DNA of 64,000 nt from Calonectria ilicicola (taxonomy: Eukaryota > Ascomycota > Sordariomycetes > Hypocreales > Nectriaceae): assembly GCA_020809705.1 (NCBI GenBank), contig CP085829.1, positions 5,518,001 through 5,582,000 on the forward strand, given 5' to 3'. Below, piece after piece: positions 22,302 to 34,900 of this stretch (position 1 is its first letter; every line of letters begins with the position of its first letter). A program made the translations under genes and the position numbers. The notes below the pieces were generated by a model that was given only the letters and a program-made list of their open reading frames with translations, searched no databases and was not told where the DNA came from.

Positions 22302-23315
22302 ATGTCGCGATTTGTTCCCCGCCAGGCCTTCTCGCTACCGAACTCGATTCCCAAGACCTACTATCTCGGCCACCATGCTCAGGGCGAAGCGGCGGTAACC
22401 AAATTACTCTCCAATGTCTCCCTTATATTAGAATGCCGCGATTTTAGACTCCCATTGTCAACGCACAACCCTCGACTCGAGCGCGCCGTTGCTGGCCGTG
22501 AGCGCATCGTCGTCTACACAAAAGCCGATCTCGGACAGAATGACCCCAAGACCATCAAGGCCCTGCGCAAGCTACACGGCGATCGCGTTGTATTTTTGGA
22601 TAAGACCCAACCCAAGGGTACGAGATCTGTGCTTGAAAAGGTGAAGGAGGTGGCTCGGGCGGTTGACTCCCTCACGGGCATGCGTGTCTTGGTTGTCGGC
22701 ATGCCCAATGTTGGGAAAAGCACGCTTTTGAATAAACTACGCGGAATTGGTACCCCAAATAGGAGATCCAAAGTGGCAAGGACGGGCGATCAGGCCGGCG
22801 TGACGCGCAAGGTAGGAAGCCCGGTTCGGATTTTGGAAAAAGAGGAAGATGGTGGGGTAGGCGATGGCGTCTATATACTGGACACCCCCGGTATTTTCCA
22901 GCCCTACGTCGATGATGCCGAGACAATGATCAAGATTGCTCTCGTGAATGGCATCAAGAAGGGCCTCATCCAGGATGAGATCCTTGTTGACTACCTCCTC
23001 TTCCGTCTCAACCTGTGGAATCCGAAGGCATACAGCCAATACTGCGAACCCACCAACGATGTGACCGAGTTTCTGGAAGCTGTGGCCCGGAAAGACGGGA
23101 AAATCAAGACGGGTGGTATTCCAAATCTCCAAGAAGCTGCCTCACGGTTATTATCGCAGTGGCAGGCCGGCAAGCTGGGCAAATGCGTCTTGGACGACGT
23201 ATCCGACGAGTCAATAGAGAAACACCTGGCAAGCCAGGTTGACGCAAAGCCGAGCTTGAACCAAGCCAAGAAACAACAGAAAAAGGCACGTGCTCAGGCA
23301 AAGGCAGGCGCATAA
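22302..23315 (+). CDS. MTG1: Mitochondrial ribosome-assembly GTPase 1
   Basis: A single-exon frame of 337 aa. It is a circularly permuted GTPase of the YlqF/RbgA-Mtg1 type: G4 (TKAD, residues 73-76) comes first, then G1 (GMPNVGKST, 133-141), G2 Thr near 168 (AGVTRK) and G3 (DTPG, 194-197), followed by the family's C-terminal RNA-binding helical domain. The N terminus (SRFVPRQAFSLPN) is a plausible mitochondrial signal. Relatives act in late large-subunit assembly of the mitochondrial ribosome on the inner membrane. The C terminus is Lys/Ala-rich (AKKQQKKARAQAKAGA). Length is slightly below yeast Mtg1 (367 aa). I use the first ATG of the frame. Confidence 0.93.
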   Translation: MSRFVPRQAFSLPNSIPKTYYLGHHAQGEAAVTKLLSNVSLILECRDFRLPLSTHNPRLERAVAGRERIVVYTKADLGQNDPKTIKALRKLHGDRVVFLDKTQPKGTRSVLEKVKEVARAVDSLTGMRVLVVGMPNVGKSTLLNKLRGIGTPNRRSKVARTGDQAGVTRKVGSPVRILEKEEDGGVGDGVYILDTPGIFQPYVDDAETMIKIALVNGIKKGLIQDEILVDYLLFRLNLWNPKAYSQYCEPTNDVTEFLEAVARKDGKIKTGGIPNLQEAASRLLSQWQAGKLGKCVLDDVSDESIEKHLASQVDAKPSLNQAKKQQKKARAQAKAGA

Positions 23316-23810
23316 AGATATAGGACGGATATTGTCCAATCTGATGTGCTATATTGTACTATAGAGGGTATTTTCCTTGTACACCTACACCTTGCAATTC
23401 ATGAACAAGTCAAAGCGTAATCGAACCATCCATAAAATCAAAAATTTCTGTCAACATTGCGCATCTTTTCGTTGTAACTGTATGAGAGACCTCTTTGGGT
23501 CGAGCCGTGGAGCAAGCCTGCTTGGGTATATGTAGAAAAAATAATGTGCTGAGCCCGAAAGGATTGAAACCTGTGGCAGGCTGGCCTCAAAAGGATGGAA
23601 AAGAACTGAAGCCCAAATGAGAGAGAACAGTAAAAATAAAAAAAAAAGAGAATTCAGGGCAAAGAAACCTCCTGCATCGTTCCTCGATGCTTTGAAGCGC
23701 CGAAAATGCATCCAACCATAAAACTCCTGGGATCATACACCAGATCACAAATACAACCGACGCCGATTTTTCGCAGCACACACCTCCAGACCTTTCGTGT
23801 CAGACCGACA
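23316..23810. other. Convergent intergenic spacer
   Basis: 495 bp between the 3' ends of MTG1 (+) and the PHD-finger gene (-). No gene seen. A-rich run at 23634-23649. Confidence 0.6.
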
Positions 23811-25857
23811 TCATGCATATTGGTTCTGCCATTTGACCATATCCCGTGTCAGAACATCCATCATTTCCATACAGCTGAGCTCCTTGAAATTCTTGTCATG
23901 AGTTGATTCCACCGCGCTCTCCTCATCAGCGGTGCTCGGTGGGCCGTCCACATGACCATTTGTCTGAGGTGTCGGCGTCTTCTGAGGAGAAGGTTGCCCA
24001 CTTGAGTCTCCGCTTAGCAGGGGATTGGACTCAGCGGCGAGATCAACCTGAGTCCTCGAAATGAAGTCCATAATAGCACCAACCCGCCGTTTCATGTCCA
24101 CCATGCTCAGCTTATTGGGAACAGCTGACTTGGACTTGGAAGTATGTCGGTGATCGTTCGTTGAGGACTTTCCGTGCCCTGTGGCGGGGGGTTCGTCTCC
24201 ATTCTTTTGAATATCGCGTGACATGGACCTGGCAGGTGATTCGCCATTCTCCGCCTCTTGGTCTCTAGTATATTGGTTTCGTCCCTTTCCTTTTTTGTGA
24301 TTACTCCTTGCCCCTCTCTTATGGGAGCTGCCGACAGTGGGATGGCTGGTGGGAGGAGTATCAGGCGTGGCTTGGGGCTCGACTGTGGGTTCGGGGACAA
24401 CTGGAGGCTCCTCAGATTTGGTTACAGGTGGCTTCGTCACAGCAGGAGGAGTTTCGTCCGATGGGTCAGAGTCTAACTGGTTAGCGTTCAAGGTTTCTCA
24501 CAGAGGGAGCTGAGACTTACCATCTCCGCGTCGCCTGTCAGCACGACCCTTGCGTTTATTTGTCGCTTCTTGACGTTGGCGCTCCTTCTCTTCTTTTTCA
24601 GTCTTCTCTCGCTGAGGCTTGCCGTTGCGAGGCTTCTTGGAGCTGTTCCGAGCATTCAGCTCATCCTCTGATTCGTCAAGACTAGGTGCCTCAACTGTCT
24701 CAGCTGTTGGGGATGTGGACCGAGAACTGGTGCGCTGTCGTTTAACGCTCACGGTGTTCCTTGACGAGATCAGCTTGCCATCCGATGGCTTGGAGTCTAC
24801 GGCGACGGACTCTTCACTGTCACTGCGACCGCGTTTGTTCCGCCGAGCAGCGGTGTCTGTGATTTCTTGAGGAGCATCCTCCTTACTGGCCTCGATAGCG
24901 CGGAGGAGTTGCTCATCATCATAGGCTCGATCGCGACTATTCATTGTCGATCGTCGTTTGGAAGCCTGCGAGGTCGCTGCAGGCTTCTGGGTCTTGCTCG
25001 CGCCATTCCTGGGTGATCGGGCACCGTCCTTGGCAATTGAAGTGGCTCGGGATGTGGCGCGCGAGTGACGGTTCAAGGGAACGTATTTGGAGTATTTTTG
25101 TCTGGAGATTGCATATGGGTTAGTGGTGAGGGCGCGATGAAAATATGGTTAACGCTTGAGTGGGGGAGCGACGAAAAAAATGATGCAGAACTGTCAAGCT
25201 GACCGAGCGCCACCAAAGGAGAAAAAAAAAACGCGAAACCGTGACAGAAATACATATCGAAGCATCACGAGCGCTCAAAGGGAGGTAGGGAAGTGCGACG
25301 TACCCGTTGCTAGCAGTATGGATCTTGTGGAGGTCCTTGCGACACTGCTCGCAAAAATATTCGTCTGGTGAGCTCTCGGCACTGAAGATACCTACACAGG
25401 CGCCGTGCTGCCAGACTTTGCAAATGTCGCATTGAACGAAGAAGCCTGTAACATCTTCGGTAAACTCAATGGCGGCAAAAAAGTCGACATCAGGGCCGTC
25501 CACGGGCGGGCGACCCGGGTACTCTTCAGCACCACACAGGCAGCGAACTGCCTCATCTTCCTCCTCTTGGAGGTCATCGCTTCCGTTCGTCATGTCGTAA
25601 GCGTCTGGTCGAGAGGATTTATCAGTTTCTTCGTCTAGGCCGCGTTTCCGGCGTCGGGTGAGGAGGGTGTCGTCGAGGTCCTCGAGTGGCTCTGACGATA
25701 GAGAGGCGGTTGGTGTGGACTTGTTGGAGGATGGCTTTGTGACTGATCGGGTGCTCCGCTCGTGGCGGCCAGAAGTGCCCGAAGAGACAGAAGATTGCTG
25801 GGACTGGGGATTGGTGGCGCGGGCTCTCGATGATCGTCGCGGCGAGGGCGGTGCCAT
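23811..25857 (-). CDS. PHD-finger chromatin protein, Cti6-like (Rpd3L histone deacetylase complex)
   Basis: Three exons on the minus strand, 25304-25857, 24521-25101 and 23811-24472 (introns 202 and 48 bp), 598 aa. The start at 25857 gives MAPPSPRRSSRARAT; upstream in-frame sequence is left out as leader. Residues 106-175 form a PHD finger: CLC, then CDIC, HGAC and CEQC supply the C4HC3 zinc ligands, with the aromatic VWQHGACVG core. Immediately after it, spanning intron 1, comes QKYSKYVPLNR, a segment that follows the PHD finger in Cti6 relatives. The rest is disordered and highly charged (KKPRNGKPQREKTEKEEKER; RDIQKNGDEPP), ending in a short conserved helix (LSCMEMMDVLTRDMVKWQNQ). PHD fingers of this class read methylated H3K4 and recruit Rpd3L; that role is inferred from family resemblance. 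Confidence 0.85.
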
Positions 25858-27588
25858 TGAGAGAACGCGGATGGGTGAGGGGATCGCGGGTACGAGGAGC
25901 AAGGGACGGCAGAGCGACGAGCTCTGAAAGACGGGGGAACGGTAATGCAGTGCGCCGCGAGGTCGAGTTAGAGCAAAGCGCGAGAGAATTGGCAGCGTGC
26001 CGGTGGATGGGGGGGAAGGTAGAGAGGCCGAGGCCGACGAGAGCGCTACTGGCACTGGCTGAGACGTGACGAGGAAGAGAAGTCGGATCGGAGATGAGAT
26101 TGGCAACTAAGCATGTCGAGAACGGGCGGATGCGCAATAGGCATGGCACGGAGAAGGGCCGGGGGAGCAGACGGAGAGGACAGTGGCCCAAGGCGTCGTG
26201 TGTCTGGCGAGGAGACAGGTGATGTGAGGTAAACGAGAGAATGGATGGAGAGGAAGAGGACGGGAACTCGACCTAGATGCAGCGTGGGCGTGGGCGTGGG
26301 CAGCGGGCAGCGGCTGCGGGTATGGGTATTATGGGCATGGGCAGTGGGTGGTCTCACTAGCGCTTTGCCTTTTGCAGGGAGATGGAGCAGCTCCAGCGCG
26401 TGCTCTACATCAGAAGCCCACCAGAAATCCCTGCGGGGCTGGGATTGGCTCTGGTACTGGCTGGCGCAGGCGCAGGCGTTGGCGGCGCACCTGGCCTGGA
26501 GGCATGGACGCTTTTGCGCAGCGGGTGCCTGTGCATAAGTTGAGGAGTGGACTTATGCACAAATCAACTCGCAAGGGTGGATAACATTAATTGGCAGCCC
26601 TCCCCACCATGACAACCATGCTGACTAAGTCATTGGGGGTGGCCCTGGCATGGGGCACGGCACCCACCTCCCAACCGCACAGCAGCCACCACTATCATTT
26701 GCAATCGAGTCCTGCCGACCACGCAGCACCGAGTCCTCGACATCCCGCTCGTCGAGCCCTCCCGAACCTCCTCAAGCTGTGTGCAGCTGTCGTCCAGACC
26801 CTCTGCTACCGTATTTTCTCATCTGGCTCCAATCCTCGCCCCCAAGCTTTGCTGATAGCCCGGCCCTCCGGCCGAGGTCCCTCACTCCCTCCCTCCGCCT
26901 CCACGGACCAGGTAGCCCACTTGTCACTTGGGTAAGTCGGGATTCGGGCTCGGCACCCGTCCAGCGCCCACAAGCATACGTGCCTACCCGACGGACGCAC
27001 GACGAACTGCTACGCTGTTTCACAGTTGTGAGACGAAGGCTTGTGGTAAACAGTTGTGCCGTCGTGTTGGCCGTAGCATGTTGACCTGCCCGCCCTGCAC
27101 ATGCCTGTGTTGATCACCCTCCTCTGACCCGCAGAATGCTTTAGAGCCCGACCGAACAACGCACCTTGCCCCCCCAACGACTTATCCTGATAACTCCCTC
27201 GACGAACGACACATCCGACCATTTGGATTTGCAGGCAACTGCCTTCTGGCTCGGCACCGAGCACTTGCCTTCTGCTTCGCTTGTCTTAGCAGGCCCTGTT
27301 GCTATATTGCTCTTGCTCAATTCGAATTTACACATGTATGATGAGTGATGGGTACGCGCTTCCCCTCCGTCCACCCCGTTACCGGCCCCTATCAAGTCCC
27401 TTTGCATATCCTACCAGCCGTAGATGACAGTTCTGTCGCTGCTTCTAATTCTACCTAAGCTGCGACATACTGTGTAGTTGCTGTGATGCTCTCTTTTTTT
27501 GCCGCTGGAGCTTGTTACCATTCATGGTGTGGTCATATATTTGCTAACACGACGTTTTGCTATGTTACCAGCAGATCTTAGCCCGATA
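25858..27588. other. Divergent intergenic region of the PHD and CxxC genes
   Basis: 1.7 kb, no supported gene. GTGGGC repeats at 26284-26301. Near 27542-27574 the sequence GCTAACAC...TTACCAGCAG is a good branch point plus 3' splice site, so the downstream gene probably has a 5'-UTR intron ending at 27574. Confidence 0.55.
26284..26301. repeat. Short (GTGGGC)3 array with decayed flank
   Basis: Three exact GTGGGC units followed by GGGCAGCGGGCAGCGG and GGGTATGGGTATTATGGGCATGGGCA derivatives to about 26343. The same unit forms the longer array at 49727-49797. Confidence 0.75.
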
Positions 27589-29528
27589 ATGTCCCCGGAT
27601 ACTGTATCGTCGCTGTTCCCAGACCGACCGATTCGGCCGTTGCCGAAACGTCGACTTCGAGAGCGACTTTCGCCCGAGGTCGCTGACTCAATCAGATACC
27701 CCCCTTCTGCACACGACAACACTCCACTCTTCTACTATCCCCCGTATACTGTCAAGGAGGAGGCAAGCCCACCTAGGGTGACTTCGTCGAGCCCAGGCGA
27801 GCAACCCCGTCCAAACGATCCTCCACGTAATTACACACCAAGACGGAGCGGCGCTGGGTTGGCGGATGGCTATGACGACGATGCTGCGCTGCGAAGTACT
27901 CTGGTGACAAGATCTCACCCAGAAATTCTGAACCGCACACCTCGTCATCCCTCAAAACCAGAGCAATCTCTCCACCCAAATCCTCAACCACCCCCTTCAG
28001 CAGCATCATCAATTGACGGATACGATTTCTTTGAGAACACAAACAATAAAAAGAAACGAAAGATCCCCTCAGCAGGTGATGTTGTTATCAACGGCACACA
28101 TGCTCTCAACAATGAGATCAATACACTTGCCATATCCTCTGGGGCACAGTCACCTGCCAGCGAGCTGAATGGCGATAAGCCATACTCTCCTACACCAGGC
28201 TACCCGGCCACGGGAACTTTCATGACTAACAGTCAGGGAATTTCCGGACCTGGCAGGGGAAGACTCGGGCGATCCAGGAATGCAAGAAGCCCGTTGCGAG
28301 CCTTGCCCGACGGCAACAGCTCGTGGAGTGGGCGTGCATCCAAGACTACACCTCAGTGGGCATCATCTGGTAGGTTCCAACCTTGTTGAACAGGTGTTTT
28401 GTATTTCTTCCCATGTTTGGGTTTTGAGCGGCTACATACATAATCTCAACATTATGCATATGCGCACTCCACTGTCGTTTGCCGAGGTGGTGCTGCATCA
28501 GCCATTCCTTGGATGCATGCAATCAACCGCATCAGCATTGCCTCCCCCCAATCTCCCCTTAGTTTTCTTTACAATTCCCCATCGTCAACTTCTCCTACCC
28601 AATAGCCCTAAGACCCCGATATCCGTTGTCTTCTTTTTAAAGCACAGTTTGAACTTTTTCTGACTTTGTTGTAGAACCCGAGGGCTCTGGTATTATATCC
28701 AACGCCATCGCAAACGCTGAGAAGTTGCGCCCACAAGGCCAGGAGAACGTTAGTCTTTTGCAACAGCACTCTGCTGCAAAACAGGCACCGGCCTCAACCC
28801 AATTCACCTTCACCTGCGACTCGCAGGTTCCCGGTACAGTTCAGTGGCCTGGTAAGTACTTGTTCGCTCTACACGGGGACAAACTGCTAATAATTATTGA
28901 AGGTCATTCCACCAAGAATAGCATAACGACTCAGACTTCTGGCATGTCTTCAGGAGTCAACGGTAACAGCGGTCATTATGATGAGTCACCTAAACGCACC
29001 AGTGGTAGATCGGGCTATTCACGACGCCGAGAACGCCGTCGGCTAGATAAGGATCTCGCCAAAGCAGCTCGAAACCGGCGACAAGTTGCCGCTAATAACT
29101 ACTATCACAACCTACCAAAGCTTGAAGATATTTGGATCTGCGAGTTTTGCGAATATGAACGCATCTTTGGCGAACCACCAAGAGCGCTTATTCGGGACTA
29201 TGAGATCAAAGACCGGCGGCATCGAAAAGAGGAGGCTGATCGCAAGCGACTTCTCGAAAAAGCCAAGGCAAAGAGCCGAAAGGGTAGAAAGACTGGCAAA
29301 GCTGCGGCTAAGGGCTCCCATGTTCCGCAGTCGCCAGTACATGACCAAATCGATTCTATCGGTGACCATGATGCTCCCCCGCTCGACTCTCATGGCCACT
29401 CGACACAATCGGAAGAAGATTATGGATACGATTACGAAGACGAATATTCGAATCCGCCAATAGACATCCCACCCGACATCGATGATAGTGGTGGGGGTTA
29501 CCACAGACCGCCTAATCTCAAGTATTAG
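27589..29528 (+). CDS. Conserved fungal protein with CxxC motif and basic helix; function unknown
   Basis: Three exons, 27589-28369, 28675-28851 and 28903-29528 (introns 305 and 51 bp), 527 aa. I choose the ATG at 27589 because it follows a probable 5'-UTR splice acceptor and opens directly into the compact SPDTVSSLFPDRPIRPLPKR block. The first 370 residues are disordered, rich in Ser, Pro and Asn, with a KKKRK cluster that could be a nuclear signal. The likely folded part is residues about 345-460: basic RRRERRRLDKDLAKAARNRR, then LEDIWICEFCEYERIFGEPP (C399, C402), then a long Lys/Arg/Glu helix. The C terminus is acidic and Tyr-rich (EEDYGYDYEDEYSNPP). One CxxC pair alone cannot form a standard zinc finger. 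I know no named function. Confidence 0.82.
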
Positions 29529-31990
29529 CAGCTGTATCGCTCGAGAGTTTAACGTGAGGTTTTGGGTCCGGCAAGTTGTTGTTTAGGTCTTGATGGAAAG
29601 CATGTCTGAGTGCATTCTATCAAAGGATGGGTAATAGCGTTTGTTTGTTTGTTTCTGGATGTTGTAGAAGCGTATGCTTGGCACATTCTCTCTTTATGTT
29701 TTTTTTCTTGCGAGTGCAAGGACTCGACAATCCGGACTTGGAGCCCGTTACTTCTCGGGGTAGCGATGGACAGCGTAGCATAGGAGGAGCAGAATCGGTG
29801 GGGAGGATGCTCCGTGGATCGGGATGTTTGGGGAGAATGTTCAGATGTAGGTTTCCTTTGTTGGGGAAGGGGGTTTTGAGTAACAAGGGGATGGATGGAT
29901 AAGCTTTCTGGCCGGAGCAAATGGCTCTTGTTGGTATTCATTCTTTGCCTACACCTGGAGATAAAAACAATCCAAACTCTTGGATAAATGTTGCTTGTGC
30001 ATTTTGGTATGTCATGGAAACTTGTAAATTCATATTGAATCACAAAGATTCAACTATAGCTTTGTGGGCAAGAGGGCTGATTCCTGTCCTCAGCCTGGCT
30101 AGATGACGGCTGGTTCAGCCCTAGTGCGTCAGAGGTAGATCGATCTCAGCTGCCAAGGGGACGATGGCTTGGAAAGTTCAGGGATGGATCAGTGCATCGT
30201 CGGGGCTGTGCAAGATAGATTGCCCCTCACCGATGACCCATGGTCGGGAGCCGTGCTCAGACGCTGCAGAGTGGGCCATGGTAGATTGCCCTTCAGGCAC
30301 CTCTAATATCTGCGAATTAGCGGCGTGCATTTTTGTTGCACATGCAGGCACCTTGGTAAATCACCCGACTAGGGTCCACAGCTCTTTTTCTGTGTTGCTG
30401 GCCATAGTCAAGGTCAGACAATCGCCAAATTGAATCAAGGGCGATTCCCTTGGGACAATGAGGTCCAATTGAAGAGAGAACAATGCTCAAGTCCGAGTCC
30501 CACTTTATATAAGTGACGGATCTCATAGATGGGGTATGAATCTTGAATTTGACGTGGAGAAATTAAGCCAACCGCACGCTAGGGAATACATAGCACACAA
30601 CATCATATTTCACAGCTTTGCTGTAAACCACTGAGTGTACAAGTAACTAATATGATTAAAAAAGATGAGAATTAAGAGACAAAAACTCTTCATATATAGA
30701 CTGGCTTGTCATCATCTAGCCTTACAATTTGTTCCATGACTAGTTTTCCTCTCGTTGTCCCCAGTTCGCTTCACATATTATGGCGTGCTGCACTTACCCA
30801 TTTCACTAGTGCAATGTGGGGAAGCTCAAGGTCAGGGCTGGCTAGCTGCTCCATCTCTGCCTTGGCCAAGGTGTTGCGCTCTCTCTTTCATTTATTATTG
30901 TGGCGCCAGTCTTAGTGGTGCATGCCATTTCACCTTGGAGATAGGAGCATGTGGTACTATTGCCATTTGTAACCGGCATGCTCGGTTCTTAAGCTTTGTA
31001 GAATGTCCAATCAGCCAAATTCATCCTTAGCCCCACCCCCCATTACCTCTGAATTGGTTGTTTAGTTGAACAACGGTGTTGCTGTTGGGTGCTGCGATAC
31101 TACATCACCAGATCCCGAAGCGCCCGATTGGGCAAGTCTGGTTCTAACCTGGCACGACCCCTCGGAGCTTTGAGACGATCTAGTTTGCATGGTCCAAGCG
31201 CAAATCTCAACTCGTTTCTTGTGGATGACGCTGGCATTTTTCCTTGGTTGTTCGGCTTGGCCGCTAGCCTCTGTTTAGCCTTGGACAGTTGTCCAGCCAA
31301 GTCTCCTGTCCTTTGAGAGGAAGGCTAGGCTTTCGACAACGCCACAGTTTATTCTCCACGAAATGTGGACAAGTTCGGAAGATACGAATCATGCGTACTT
31401 TCTTGGATAGTTTCTTGATTGACACCACAATACTTTTCCGGATCGACAGCTTCCGCGTGGACGGCAAATGCATGAGCCTCGCATGCGACGCTAGATTGTT
31501 TTAAGGACAACGGCAGTTGGGGCTTTATCTTGAGAAATCGCTGTCGTCATTGCAAACCCTTCCGACGAGGCCGATCATTGTAGGCGCCAGCTGTCCCGTC
31601 TCTTCCAGCCAGCGCTTCAGTCTTGTGTCTCGAAACTGGGTGACTGGGGTCCCCCTCGGCCCGCCCTGACGTCAGCCATGGGGCCATCCTCATTTCCGTC
31701 CGCTTTCGTCCCTTATGAACGATGCTAAGAAAAAAAAAACAGTGGACCCGCTCCCCTTAGCCTGAGTGGCTTAATGCCTTTCGTCATCAGCTCCAACAAA
31801 ACCCAAGACATATCTTTCCTTTCACGCCTTACTTCAACTTCATTCCTGTCGCTTATACGGCCCCGCGCATTTGCGTCGCAACCCAGCCACAAGCCTTTTC
31901 TAGTTTTCGTTTTTTATAGTACACTCGGATTTTAATTCTCATGCGCGCTTGCTGATAATTGCTGGCTTCGCGCCAACTCCCAAAGTCACA
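29529..31990. other. Intergenic, 2.5 kb, and 5' leader of the giant Ser-rich gene
   Basis: No supported gene on either strand. The region from about 31550 is CT-rich promoter-like sequence with a CRE (31666-31675) and an A-run at 31730-31739. Confidence 0.55.
31666..31675. promoter_or_regulatory. CRE-type palindrome CTGACGTCAG
   Basis: A 10-bp palindrome holding the bZIP consensus TGACGTCA, 316 bp upstream of the ATG at 31991. Second of three promoter CREs in this window. Confidence 0.55.
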
Positions 31991-34900
31991 ATGTTTGGAA
32001 CTTCAAGGAGGCATAGGCCTCCGGCCCAGGTACGCGTCGCCCAGCTAATCTGCACCTTCGTGAAGCCGTCTCTGGCTTTAGAGTTCAATCATGGGAGCAC
32101 CGACCCGACATCTACAGACTGCATGCAGCTTGCGATGATGTTGTCCGTCTATGCCGACAGCTCAACGATTTCTCTCCGCTCTTTCACCTCAGGCTCTCCC
32201 TTCTCTGCGATTCCAGGCTAACATGGATTTCTTGTTCGCAATACAGCCTCTCACACGAGAGACGGCCAACCCCAGCGCTGCCACCGCAGCTGCCTCAGCT
32301 TTTGCGCGCCGCGAACCATCGATATCGCTATCCTCCGCAGCTGCCGCCGCAGCTCTCAAAGCTCGCCCCACGACCCCAACGAATGTCGCCCAAGTACAAT
32401 CTAAGCGCTCTATGAGGAGAAGCGTGTCCATATCATCTGCTGGGAGTAGAGATCAGGGTGGACCTGAGTTGCATCGAGTACCCAGCACTGGTTCCATGTC
32501 AGATCGTACCTTTCGTTCTCGTTCACCATCGCCATCTGCCGCTCGCATCGCCGCCCCGAACCTGCACGATGTCCCGCCAGTGCCGTCTATACCAAAGAAG
32601 GAGCACTACAAGTCGAATGCGGTTAGCCCAAACCATAGAAGGGCGATGAGCCTACAAACTCAACCGCTACGGACAGCAAGTCAAAAGATGAAGGATGGGC
32701 AAGGAACATGGTTTGGGGCTGCGTCAGTTGGGGACATGTCCAACGTTCGACATTCTGACGCTGTTCTTGAATCGAGACATTCTGTTGAAGTGCGACCAAG
32801 TAGTCCCAACTCATCTATCAACTTTTCATATCCGCGCTCCAAGAGCGATGCTGGATCCATTTCCTCCGACCACACTTTGGTTTATGATGCAAACTCTAGG
32901 AGAATGGTGCCACGAAGCGAGTTGCTTATGCGAGAGCAGAACACTGGAGATGGCGGCGAAAAACCTGTTAAGAAGAAGGAGAAGCAAAGTGTGACTCGAA
33001 GCGGAACACATTTGTCAAAGGGAAGCGTGAGCAGGACCAAGGGGACTGCTACGAAACCTACTGTTCCAGAGTCTATCAAGAAACATGATAATGAGACTCG
33101 CACTGTTCAAATGGTTGACCATACGGAGCCAACACATTCTTCAAAATCAGATCCTATTGTTGAAAATCAACCACCTGAGCCCACAGAAGAAGAAGATGAT
33201 GACGAGGAGTTAGACCCGGACTTGGACTCTGAGCCCTTATCGGATTCGGATGATGACGAACCAATTGAAGCTGTTCAGCAAACAATCCGTGAGGTACCCG
33301 CTCCTATGCCAGAGAGTGTAATCCCGCGGTCTCCTACTAAGAAACGGCCATCCGTGGTCCACGAACTCCCGGAACTGGAAGATCAATACGATCAGAAGGA
33401 TAAGAGACTGCCGCGAGACAGCCAGGAAATTCTCACTTCGACAGGCGTATTGGCAACATCCTCTGCAACAGTCACTACAGGCGCAGCTACTCCCACTGCA
33501 CCTAATCAGCAAGTTCAAATTCATCCTCAATCTCAATCTCGCCCCCAGGCCCAAACCCAAGCAACCCTTGAAAACCCACCGCCAGTTGTCAACCGAACCC
33601 GTGTTCACTCGGAAAGCCCAGCTCGCACACCTCACTTTGCCCCAACCACGGACCAGCTCATCGTGAAACATGAACCGCCACCTCGATCATTATCACCACG
33701 AAAGTCTGCCTTGAAACACCGCAGCCCTACGCGAACTGCCTCACCTTCAGAGGACGGATCAGAAGCCTCAGGTGCACTTATGGGTCCTATGGGCAGAGAT
33801 GATCCATCAGTGGCTCGAAAGAAGAGTGTCCGAGTTAGTTTCGATCATAACACTGTTGTTGTTGGAGAGGCTGCGGAGCCTCTGGAACCGGACTTGGAAA
33901 AACTGCCAAGCCCCCAAGGTAAAAAATCATGGCACAGTCTTATCGGCCGCCATAAACGAGACTCTGTGTCATTGGATGATGATGAAAAAATGACGCCCAG
34001 GCCAGCCCTACCATCATTTGGAAGTATTAGAGAAAAGAAGAACAGAGAACCTGAAGAACGACCTCTGGTGCGACCGTCAGAACGAGTTTGGACCTCTCCA
34101 ATGACCTCGACAACACTCCCCCAGCCAGCTTCGAACCAAAACGATAACCCAGATGTCGGTCCTTCAAGCGATGCAGCCATTGGCTCTCTACTGTCGCAGG
34201 AACAGTCGTCTCGCAACGAAGCCAACATTTCTAAATTTAGGGAGCCACTACCACCGGTGGTGACCTCGGTCGACTCTGATGGACATCTTAGTGTCAGTGA
34301 CTTAAGCTCTGATGAATCTGATATGGAAGTGTCTAGAGTCGAGAGGGCTCTTCCAGAAGCTGGAGTAAATGGGTCACCGGGTGAAACGATGCATACGCTC
34401 CCCACATCGAACCGCGACATGGAAACAGATGAAATCATTCCAACAATAGCAATCTCTCATCCGAGCCCATACGGACAGGAAAAAGACCGCTCAGACTCAC
34501 CGCAGGACTTCTTCGATATTCCCAGCGGATCTCAAGGGAATGATTCTAGGTCAAACGCCGAGGACATTCCAGCCCCAACAATCCAGGACAGCTCGAAGCA
34601 TCCAAACGCAGAAACGAATGCCTCATCACAATCAGAGACCCAGCTGGTGGAGCGGCATCTCGACCCAGCTGTCACTGCCCCTGTTATTCATGACATCCAA
34701 GAGGAAGATGAGTCGTCTGATGGCAACAGTATTTACAGTGACGCATATGAAGATCTCTCAGACATCGAGGGCGAGGGATTCATGTCCCTTGATGCCATAG
34801 TAGAACAACCTGTTGATAGGGTGTCTCAGAAACTACTGGAAAAGACAGTTGCGAAATCAAGAGAAATGAACATGACTTCAGATTTGGTGACTATCGATAA

